Program-made: the position numbers and the translations under genes
Shown here: piece by piece, positions 1 through 5,180 of the stretch
Layout of the letters: the number at the start of each line of letters is the position of its first letter
Position numbering within the stretch: position 1 is the stretch's first letter
Assembly (NCBI GenBank): GCA_964398805.1
Contig: CAYNNI010000058.1
Span: 1-5,180, forward strand
Length of the DNA: 5,180 bases
Reading direction: 5' to 3'
From: CAISDH01 sp964398805
Lineage (GTDB): Archaea; Micrarchaeota; Micrarchaeia; Micrarchaeales; Micrarchaeaceae
Notes under the pieces: model-generated
The model's database searches: none
The model's input: only the letters and a program-made list of their open reading frames with translations
What the model was told of the DNA's origin: nothing

Positions 1-240
1 GGAGAACAGGATAGCAACCGCAAGGCTGAAAGTGCCAGCGGAGTGAACTCCTTCTGGAGGGATATAGGATATGAGGTTGTCAGACCAAGACGTAAAATCC
101 GAAAAGGCGATATTGGTCACGCTAAAACAACTATGTTCGCAAGAACTACTGCGGGGCACGCAGGAAGTAACGCTTGAGGAAACGGACAAAAAGAAGTTCC
201 GTCGTTGAACCAAGAAGCCCACACCCTTCAGGGGCGGGAG
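1..240 (+). pseudogene. tnpB: TnpB (RNA-guided nuclease) C-terminal remnant, broken by an in-frame stop
   Basis: The first reading frame is open from base 1 to a TGA at 175-177. It ends in ARTTAGHAGSNA and, past the stop, continues as GNGQKEVPSLNQEAHTLQ. TnpB tails commonly read TTAGHAGSNACG followed some residues later by SLNREAH, so the TGA sits where a Cys or Trp codon is expected and looks like a nonsense mutation. TnpB is an RNA-guided DNA nuclease with a RuvC fold. The last RuvC motif (D-x-N-A-x-x-N-I) should lie just before TTAGHAG, but only a poor echo (DIGHAKTTMFAR) is present, so the catalytic part here is degraded or divergent. Residues 1-30 of the fragment show no feature I recognise as TnpB. 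The family call rests on the tail and the terminal DNA; the pseudogene call is inference. Confidence 0.5.
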
Positions 241-248
241 TGTGTCAC
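1..248 (+). mobile_element. Right end of an IS200/IS605-family (TnpB-type) element, left part outside the window
   Basis: The stretch about 196-248 has the typical layout of an IS605-group right end. It reads GTCGTTGAACCAAGAAGCC, then a GC-rich hairpin around a TTCA loop, then GTGTGTCAC. In one frame this DNA gives SLNQEAHTL and in another SVVEPRSPHPSGAGVCH, both familiar as tails of TnpB-type proteins because the DNA itself is conserved. I place the element boundary at the TCAC of 245-248 by analogy with other right ends; the exact cleavage site is inference. These elements move as single-stranded circles by a TnpA tyrosine transposase, or persist with TnpB alone. No tnpA is visible. The left end, and whether the element is whole, cannot be judged from here. 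Confidence 0.7.
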
Positions 249-268
249 AGCATATCGTATAGCTTCGG
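190..268 (+). ncRNA. Possible 3' part of a TnpB omega/re-RNA with guide
   Basis: TnpB guide RNAs are made from the 3' end of tnpB through the right end of the element, and the guide is the flanking DNA just beyond it. Here the scaffold would include the hairpin at 220-244 (CACAC pairing with GTGTG, inner C-rich and G-rich arms, TTCA in the loop). The guide would be about 249-268. The 5' boundary cannot be read from sequence and 190 is only nominal. Whether the RNA is made or used is unknown, since the adjoining tnpB appears broken. Confidence 0.3.
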
Positions 269-275
269 TGCATCC

Positions 276-1736
276 ATGGCGCTCAAGAATCAAAAATCAA
301 TGGCTGCGGCCGCTGTAGCGCTCGCGATAGCGGCCTGCTACCTGCTCATCGTCGAGAGCACCGTCAGCATATTGGTCCGGGCAGCGCTTGCCATCCTGGT
401 GCTCGGCGTGGCCGGCACGGTCATACAGCGTTCCTTCTCGTTCAACGGCGGATACGGCCTGTACCTGCTCGCGAGCAGGAAGGGCCTCAGCTCAATAGAC
501 CGGCTGTCCCGGCGCAACAGGGCGTTCTGGGACGCTCTTGCCATGTGGGGCTTCGTCCTGGGCTTCGGCCTGGCCAGCTATCCGCTGCTGCGCGGCCGCC
601 TTGACAAGAGGGTCTTCGCCTTCGGGATGCTGTCTCTTGTGGCGATGTTCTTCCTCATAGTGCCATACCTGGGCGAGGCGCTGCAGTTCATAAACGTGCC
701 TATGGTGCAGAGCAGCGCATCCACGACAGTCTCTCCGCAAGCAGGGCTTCTCATCTACCTGATAGACGCGCTGACCTTCGTTGTCGGTTTCTCCGGATTC
801 GCTATCACGTCCATGGCGTACAGCGGAGGCCTCATACTCCTGAGCGTCGGGCACTTCCTCGTGGCTGTGATTTCCGGCTCTTCCAACCCGTCAGGCCAGC
901 TCAGCTCGGTGCCTGGCGTAGTGCCGATAATACCCGGCATAGACATACCGCTCGTGGCGGGCATAGCAGCGCTGGTCGTACTGCTCACAGTGCACGAGCT
1001 CTCGCACGGCGTGCTCTCGAGGCTGTCCAAGGTCAGGCTCAAGTCCCTCGGCCTGCTGATGTTCGGCATACTTCCTGTTGGCGCGTTCGTGGAGCCGGAC
1101 GAGCGCATGATCAAGAAGCTGGACGCGAAGAGGCAGACCAGCATATTCGCGGCCGGTATAGCCGCGAACTTCATAGCGATGGTCGTGTTCTTCCTGCTGA
1201 TGCTGGTAATCATGGTGGTCGTCGCGCCCAAGGTATACTCCTACGGCATTGTGGTGAGCAGCGTCACCCCAGGATACCCTGCTTACAACGTCATAACGCC
1301 CGGCTCCCAGATAGTCCAGTGGAACGCCGTGCAGGTGACGAATGTCACCACTCTACAGGAAGCTGCGTCTGCCGACGCGCCGAACAGCATAGTCACTGTC
1401 GTGACTAGGCAGGGGAACAACCTCGGCGTGTATATGATAAAGGCAGTGCCCTCTCCGGAGAACTCGTCCAGAGGCATCATCGGGGTCGGGCTCAGCTACA
1501 GCCCCATAGTGCGCGGCGCGCTCGCGAGCTTCGTATACTTCCTGTACACCCTGTTCGCGCTCTCGATGCTCCTCAACTTCTTCGTGGCAGTGTTCAACCT
1601 GCTTCCCATACCCGGCCTTGACGGCTGGTCCATCTACAGGGTCAACATAAAGAACAAGCGGCTTGTGCGCGTCTTCACCGCGCTGGTGCTCGTCGCCATA
1701 GGGATAAACGCGCTCCCGTGGCTGTTCTACCTCTAG
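276..1736 (+). CDS. Site-2 protease family intramembrane zinc metalloprotease (peptidase M50) with PDZ-like domain
   Basis: A polytopic membrane protein of 486 residues that should cleave membrane-spanning substrates within the bilayer. Numbering from the ATG at 276, the zinc-binding HELSH is at 240-244 inside a hydrophobic segment. The archaeal-type GAFVEPDE block is at 269-276, and the second metal motif NLLPIPGLDG is at 441-450, with D449 as the third ligand. A soluble PDZ-like domain lies at about 323-413 between the two catalytic motifs, as in several S2P groups, and would gate substrate entry. Other hydrophobic stretches lie near 9-27, 31-50, 84-104, 113-130, 155-200, 289-318 and 468-486. 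I chose ATG 276, preceded by GGTG at 267-270 as a fair archaeal ribosome site. A TTG at 174 is in frame but would add 34 residues encoded by the IS end; ATG 300 is another option. Substrate unknown. The family call is firm. Confidence 0.93.
   Translation: MALKNQKSMAAAAVALAIAACYLLIVESTVSILVRAALAILVLGVAGTVIQRSFSFNGGYGLYLLASRKGLSSIDRLSRRNRAFWDALAMWGFVLGFGLASYPLLRGRLDKRVFAFGMLSLVAMFFLIVPYLGEALQFINVPMVQSSASTTVSPQAGLLIYLIDALTFVVGFSGFAITSMAYSGGLILLSVGHFLVAVISGSSNPSGQLSSVPGVVPIIPGIDIPLVAGIAALVVLLTVHELSHGVLSRLSKVRLKSLGLLMFGILPVGAFVEPDERMIKKLDAKRQTSIFAAGIAANFIAMVVFFLLMLVIMVVVAPKVYSYGIVVSSVTPGYPAYNVITPGSQIVQWNAVQVTNVTTLQEAASADAPNSIVTVVTRQGNNLGVYMIKAVPSPENSSRGIIGVGLSYSPIVRGALASFVYFLYTLFALSMLLNFFVAVFNLLPIPGLDGWSIYRVNIKNKRLVRVFTALVLVAIGINALPWLFYL
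1733..1736. other. Shared CTAG: overlapping convergent stop codons
   Basis: The + strand protease ends in TAG at 1734-1736 and the minus-strand phosphoesterase ends in TAG at 1735-1733. The palindrome CTAG therefore supplies both stops and there is no intergenic space. Neither transcript can end between the genes, so each mRNA must run into the other's coding region and could form antisense 3' overlap. Confidence 0.9.
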
Positions 1737-2470
1737 ACTCCCCGCAACGCGCCTACAGCTCCGAAATCGATGGTCGAGCCGTAGCCCACTGCTATGGCGT
1801 GCATCCTGTCCACGTCAGCGTTCCTCAGCACAGGTGAAAGGAGCCTGCTGCGCAGGACCGAGTTCACCTCCGTACCGGACGAGAAGTAACCCGCCGCCGG
1901 CATGACTAGCAGCGGCCTTCGCCCGAGCGTGCCGTATAGGAAGCACCGCAGTCTCTCTCGCTTTCCTGAGCTGCCGGTTATGCCTATCACAGGGTGTTCG
2001 TGGCCCATTATCAGGGCACGTGTTCCCGTGCCCACCTTCGGCTTGCTGTCTCCGTGGAAGAAGAGATAGCCGCCAATATCCGCCTGATCCCTGTAGACCT
2101 TCAGCTCCCAGCGGCCAGCATATCTCTCGATGAAGTTGTCGTGCTTGCTCTTGACCAGCGCCAGCTCGACTCCGCACCTCTTCGCGAATTCCACCAAGTC
2201 GTACAGCTCGTTGAACTCGTCGGTTATAACATCAGAGAAGGTATTCTTTATGTCTCCCACGACCATGACCCTCTTCGCCCTCGTCTGTCTGAGCGCGCTC
2301 TCGAGCGTCTTCATTATGCGGCTTAGGTTCACCTTCGGAAGGAACGCGCCGCTGTTCGCCATCGCGCCTTCGTAGCCGAGGTGCAGGTCGGCCACGACAA
2401 GCAGTCCCAGACTGCGTATGTGCGCTACCGGCATGCCGTCCAGGAGCGCTATGTCGCGCGTGAGCTTCAT
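1733..2470 (-). CDS. SbcD/Mre11-related archaeal metallophosphoesterase (PdeM-like)
   Basis: A 245-residue calcineurin-like metallophosphoesterase, of the length and layout of the archaeal SbcD-related phosphoesterase family and similar to bacterial PdeM nucleases that accompany Lhr helicases. Numbering from the ATG at 2470, metal motifs run in order: ADLHLG (D28, H30), GDIKN (D73, N76), SKHDN (H110, D111), FFHGD (H139) and GHEHP (H157, H159). The third motif is normally GNHD; here Gly-Asn are replaced by Ser-Lys, so a metal-ligand Asn is missing at K109. The C-terminal part (LLVMPA, then SSGTEVN) also fits the family. I prefer ATG 2470 (MKLTRD) to the in-frame TTG at 2479; a weak GGGG precedes it. 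It is last in a minus-strand series after lhr and a prepilin-like gene, 56 bases below the latter. Probable role: Mn-dependent nuclease or phosphodiesterase in nucleic-acid repair. The activity is inferred and doubtful given the altered motif. Confidence 0.85.
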   Translation of the reverse strand: MKLTRDIALLDGMPVAHIRSLGLLVVADLHLGYEGAMANSGAFLPKVNLSRIMKTLESALRQTRAKRVMVVGDIKNTFSDVITDEFNELYDLVEFAKRCGVELALVKSKHDNFIERYAGRWELKVYRDQADIGGYLFFHGDSKPKVGTGTRALIMGHEHPVIGITGSSGKRERLRCFLYGTLGRRPLLVMPAAGYFSSGTEVNSVLRSRLLSPVLRNADVDRMHAIAVGYGSTIDFGAVGALRGV

Positions 2471-2526
2471 ATTCCCCAACTTTCATATTACGTAATCTTT
2501 CTTCATTTCCACTAGAGTCATATTCT

Positions 2527-2898
2527 TCAGATAAGATTCCACCTAAAGAAGATGAACATGCACTTATTTTTATCCAAGCCGAAACCCGTGACTGTACTGG
2601 AGATTCGTAAATTTGACGAATCAGGCACAGTAATGGCGCTGCTCACGCCATCGAACTGCGCCGCGTACTGCGGCAGCTGCCCGCTGCACACTCCGCCAAG
2701 GTTGATGCACGCCGTACTTCCAGGACCGTAAGGTCTTATGACTTGGCAAGAGCCTGGACGCGCTCTCGGAGACATCACACCGCTGAACGCCCCAAGCCGG
2801 GAAAGTGCGGCCAGCACTACGGATATTATCAGTATCGCCCATCCGTATGTCACGAGGCACTCCATGGCGGACTGGGACCTTAATTCGCGCCTTTTCAT
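2527..2898 (-). CDS. Class III signal peptide (prepilin-like) protein with truncated LamG domain
   Basis: A 123-residue protein. A basic start (MKRREL) leads into QSAMECLVTYGWAILIISVV at 9-28, the class III prepilin-type segment common in DPANN archaea (usual form SAMEYLMTYGWAIL). This would be processed at the membrane just before Q9 and serve as a membrane anchor or filament core. Residues 43-80 hold a linker with Cys51, Cys64 and Cys71, ending in LPQYAAQF. Residues 80-104 match the opening strands of a laminin-G/concanavalin-like domain (QFDGVSSAITVPDSSNLRIS). After about residue 104 the similarity stops. The last 19 residues are encoded by AT-rich DNA and do not resemble the expected 'ISAWV' strand, so more than 100 residues of a normal LamG domain are missing. 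It lies 58 bases after lhr and 56 before the phosphoesterase, on the same strand. Probably a 3'-truncated remnant; a short functional pilin-like protein cannot be excluded. Confidence 0.72.
   Translation of the reverse strand: MKRRELRSQSAMECLVTYGWAILIISVVLAALSRLGAFSGVMSPRARPGSCQVIRPYGPGSTACINLGGVCSGQLPQYAAQFDGVSSAITVPDSSNLRISSTVTGFGLDKNKCMFIFFRWNLI
2602..2622. repeat. Perfect 7-bp inverted repeat in the 3' part of the prepilin-like gene
   Basis: GATTCGT at 2602-2608 and ACGAATC at 2616-2622 are exact reverse complements around a 7-base AT-rich loop. The dyad falls in the codons for DSSNLRI, just before the point where LamG similarity ends. It could form a hairpin or be a protein-binding dyad. 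A chance origin within coding sequence is also possible. Confidence 0.45.
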
Positions 2899-2900
2899 AG

Positions 2901-2906
2901 ACCTCC
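2901..2906 (-). promoter_or_regulatory. Strong but closely spaced Shine-Dalgarno site for the prepilin-like gene
   Basis: The minus strand reads GGAGGT, then CT, then the ATG at 2898. The match to the anti-Shine-Dalgarno sequence is full, but the gap is only 2 bases, or 4 if counted from GGAG. No other ATG, GTG or TTG start is in frame nearby upstream, so the site supports ATG 2898 despite the short gap. Confidence 0.5.
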
Positions 2907-2924
2907 AGAGTAATGCGATGGAAA

Positions 2925-2936
2925 AGGATAAATCCT
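2925..2936. repeat. Short dyad upstream of the prepilin-like gene
   Basis: AGGAT-AA-ATCCT is a perfect 5-bp inverted repeat with a 2-base centre, about 27-38 bases above the prepilin-like ATG. This is the distance at which an archaeal TATA element would lie for a leaderless or short-leader transcript, and the minus strand reads TTTATCC here. It is a weak candidate for an operator or core promoter. Confidence 0.25.
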
Positions 2937-2956
2937 CCTCTTAGGAATTTGACGTT

Positions 2957-5180
2957 TTATTCCGGGAAGTGCACGCGCTTCAACGGTTTGCTGTTTATCC
3001 TCTGCATCACGAGCTCGTGAAGCCTCTGCAGGTACTGGTGCCTCTCCTTCATCATCACGACGTCAGCATGCCCGAACGTTAGCAGGTAGTGCGAGAACGG
3101 CGAGGGCACCTGCGTCTCGATGGCCCGGTGCCGTATCTTCTTGTCCCGCATCGCCTCCAGCACAGCCCGTGCCCTCGGAAGGTCCATCACGTCCTCGAAT
3201 ATCTCCCTGTAGGTCTCCTTAATCACCGGGAAGTTTGGGTCTATCTCCTCTGCTGCCTTCAGGAGCAGCTGCGAACTCATCTGCTGCCTGCGCACGGATA
3301 TCTTGTAGCCTTTGTAGTTGCGCAGTATCATGAAGCTCCTCGCTGCGACATGCCTGAACCTCCTGCGCATCATCTCGGTCCTGCGTATGTTGCGGCGCAG
3401 CATCTGCGCCATGCCAATGGAGTTTATCTCCTCTATCAGCTTGTTCAGCAGCCTGTCGCTGACATTGACCTTCTCCTCAGTGGAAAGCACGAAGCCGTTG
3501 TCGCTCACCATTATGCCGAGTTCGGCACCGAGCATGTCCGCGAGCACCACTGCGAACGCCCTGGACAGCGCGTCATTGACGCGCCTGCCGAAAAGCGCGT
3601 GGAACACTATGTAGTACCTGTCCTCGCTTATGTCCTTCGTGGACTCGACAAGCACGAGCTTGTTCGTCGGGACCTCTCCGCAGAACATCAACTGCTCCAG
3701 GAAGTAGCCGAATATCGCGTGCTTGGCGTTCTCGTCCATCGGAAGCCTGCTGAGGTACTCGTCTATCTCTTTCGGAACGCCCGCAGTACTTGGAGCCTTT
3801 TGCTTCCTGCCCTTAAGGTGCGCTTCGACTCTCTTGGCGAGCTCTGCCCTGAACTCTCCTATGTCGCTCGCGAGCTCGAAGCTCAGCGGCAGCTGCTCCG
3901 AGAACCACGGCGGTATCGTCGGCGAGCTGGCGTCCGACCTTGCCACGTGCGCGCGCATCCCGTCTGCACGGTCGAACCGGTAGAGCCTGCCTCCCAAGCT
4001 GAAGACATCGCCCTCCTTGAGCTCCATGAGGAACTCCTCCTGTATGCTCCCGATCCATTTGCTGCCCTCGTAGACGTTCACCGCTACCTCGTCAGGGATG
4101 GTGCCGAGGTTGAGCATGTATATGACGCGCGCCATCTTGCCGCGCCTGCCGAACATGCCCTCCTTCTCGTCATACCAGATCTTGCCGTAAACGCGCCGGC
4201 TCTCCAGGCCAACGTAATTGCCCGCAAGGTAGCTAAGCAGCGCGTCGAAGTCGCTGCGCTGAAGGTCGTGGTAGGCATAAGCCTTTCTGACGAGCGCGTA
4301 TGCGTCGTCCGCGCTCCATTTCTTCGTGAGAGACATGCCCACTATGTGCTGCGCCAGCACGTCAAGCGCGTTCTGCGGCGTTACGAACGAGTCAAGCCTG
4401 CGCTTCATCGCAGAGTCGAGCATGACCGCGCACTCCACCAGGTCGTCGCGGTTCAGCACGATCATCTCGCCCTTCGCCACTGACTTGAAGATGTGCCCCG
4501 AGCGGCCTATCCTCTGCACAGCCCTGGTCACGCTCTTCGGGGAGCCCAGCTGCAGCACGTTGTCGATTGCGCCTATGTCTATCCCGAGCTCGAGGCTTGT
4601 GGAGGAGACTACGCACTTCAGCGCGCCCTTCTTGAGCATCTCCTCAACCTCCAGCCTTGACTCCCTGGAGAGGGAGCCGTGATGGGCTGCTATGTCTTCT
4701 CCGTACCCGAAGCGCTTCTTCAGGTTGAGGATTACGCGCTCTGTCCCGCTCCGCGTGTTCGTGAATATCAGCGTCGTCTTGCTGCTCTTTATTATGGCGT
4801 TGACCTCGTCGTAGAGGGCCTTGTCTATCTCGCCCTCGTCGGTGTAGATCATGTCCTTGACCGGACTCAACGCCTTGACGTCCATCCTCTTGCTCCAGGA
4901 AGCGTCAACAATGGTGCATTCGTTGGGCGAGTCTCCTTCGTAGCCCACTAGGTATCTGGCCGCCTCGTCCAGCGGGTAGAGCGTGGCGCCCATGCCCACC
5001 ATGGCTATCCTGTGGCCGATTATCTCCTTCAGGCGCTCCACGCTGAGAGAAAGGTGCACGCCGCGCTTGTTGTTCGCGAGCTCGTGTATCTCGTCGATTA
5101 TTATGAACTCCACCTTCCTCAGGTTCTCGACGAACCTCTCGGAGTTTATCATTATGGCAAGGCTCTCCGGCGTCGTGACC
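2957..5180 (-). CDS. lhr: Lhr-family superfamily 2 DEAD/DEAH helicase, N-terminus beyond the window
   Basis: An ATP-dependent 3'-5' helicase of the Lhr-core type, acting on DNA or RNA-DNA hybrids in repair. About 740 codons are visible; family members are near 850-900, so the Walker A motif lies outside. The open frame continues past the first in-window ATG (5152) with VTTPESLAI, a helicase motif Ib/Ic. Numbering from that Met: motif II DEIH at 20-23, motif III GMGAT at 53-57 (usually LSAT), motif IV IFTNTRS at 129-135, AHHGSLS at 156-162, motif V STSLELGID at 184-192 and motif VI QRIGRSGH at 213-220. A winged-helix region follows. The Lhr-specific C-terminal domain includes FHALFGRRVNDALSRAF, SPFSHYLL and ERHQYLQRLHELVM. 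The protein ends normally with TAA at 2959-2957. It is first in a minus-strand series that ends with a phosphoesterase, a pairing known for Lhr. The family call is firm; cellular role by analogy. Confidence 0.95.
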   Translation of the reverse strand, partial: VTTPESLAIMINSERFVENLRKVEFIIIDEIHELANNKRGVHLSLSVERLKEIIGHRIAMVGMGATLYPLDEAARYLVGYEGDSPNECTIVDASWSKRMDVKALSPVKDMIYTDEGEIDKALYDEVNAIIKSSKTTLIFTNTRSGTERVILNLKKRFGYGEDIAAHHGSLSRESRLEVEEMLKKGALKCVVSSTSLELGIDIGAIDNVLQLGSPKSVTRAVQRIGRSGHIFKSVAKGEMIVLNRDDLVECAVMLDSAMKRRLDSFVTPQNALDVLAQHIVGMSLTKKWSADDAYALVRKAYAYHDLQRSDFDALLSYLAGNYVGLESRRVYGKIWYDEKEGMFGRRGKMARVIYMLNLGTIPDEVAVNVYEGSKWIGSIQEEFLMELKEGDVFSLGGRLYRFDRADGMRAHVARSDASSPTIPPWFSEQLPLSFELASDIGEFRAELAKRVEAHLKGRKQKAPSTAGVPKEIDEYLSRLPMDENAKHAIFGYFLEQLMFCGEVPTNKLVLVESTKDISEDRYYIVFHALFGRRVNDALSRAFAVVLADMLGAELGIMVSDNGFVLSTEEKVNVSDRLLNKLIEEINSIGMAQMLRRNIRRTEMMRRRFRHVAARSFMILRNYKGYKISVRRQQMSSQLLLKAAEEIDPNFPVIKETYREIFEDVMDLPRARAVLEAMRDKKIRHRAIETQVPSPFSHYLLTFGHADVVMMKERHQYLQRLHELVMQRINSKPLKRVHFPE

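Noticed and set aside
71..208. A 45-codon + strand frame (MRLSDQDVKSEK... ending KKKFRR) with GGAGG at 56-60, ten bases before its ATG.
   Set aside because: It overlaps the IS605 remnant in a different frame from the TnpB tail, has no recognisable family, and runs into the conserved terminal DNA. The ribosome site makes it worth noting, but chance is the simpler explanation.
492..1231. Two minus-strand frames of 120 and 158 codons opposite the protease.
   Set aside because: They are shadows of the protease coding sequence with no motif or start signal.
2471..2479. TTG at 2479 as the start of the phosphoesterase.
   Set aside because: ATG 2470 gives the expected family N-terminus and needs no rare start. 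The TTG adds only three residues.
2480..2580. TATA-like AT-rich runs on the minus strand (for example ATAAAAATAAG near 2565-2575) as a promoter for the phosphoesterase.
   Set aside because: The run lies about 95 bases above the start and inside the end of the prepilin-like frame. No BRE plus TATA pair at a convincing distance is visible, so I did not call it.
3089..4483. A 464-codon open frame on the + strand opposite lhr.
   Set aside because: It is antisense to a clearly conserved helicase and its product is rich in His, Val, Leu and Arg, as expected from the complement of GC-rich coding sequence. It shows no domain and has no separate start signal.
5150..5152. ATG at 5152 as the start of lhr.
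   Set aside because: The frame stays open to the window edge and encodes VTTPESLAI, a conserved helicase motif, so this Met is internal.

Overview
The window looks archaeal and suggests a DPANN lineage, most likely Micrarchaeota-like; this is inference from gene content and not a placement. The strongest pointers are a short protein opening with a class III (prepilin-like) signal segment of the 'SAMEYLMTYGWAIL' type, an archaeal site-2 protease with the GAFVEPDE block, an archaeal SbcD/Mre11-related phosphoesterase and an Lhr helicase. Codon use (many ATA isoleucine and AGG arginine codons in otherwise GC-rich genes) fits.

Bases 1-248 are the right end of an IS200/IS605-type element. They hold a broken TnpB C-terminal tail and the conserved terminal hairpin. 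The element ends about 27 bases before the start of the first complete gene, a polytopic M50 site-2 protease on the + strand (276-1736). That gene runs into a convergent partner, and both stop on one shared palindromic CTAG (1733-1736).

The rest is a minus-strand block, read from right to left: lhr helicase (starting beyond base 5180, ending 2957), 58 bases, a prepilin-like protein with a cut-off LamG domain (2898-2527), 56 bases, then a calcineurin-like metallophosphoesterase (2470-1733). Lhr-type helicases and relatives of this phosphoesterase co-occur in bacterial DNA-repair gene clusters, so the two outer genes probably form a nucleic-acid repair module. The surface-protein fragment between them has no evident link to repair and looks like an insertion or decayed remnant.

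Points worth a second look are the IS end abutting the protease (with a predictable TnpB guide), the Asn-to-Lys change in the phosphoesterase metal motif, the truncated LamG prepilin between lhr and its likely partner, and the non-standard helicase motif III. I see no tRNA, rRNA or CRISPR array, and no gene-free stretch over 300 bases apart from the IS remnant. No clearly new multi-gene system is evident.
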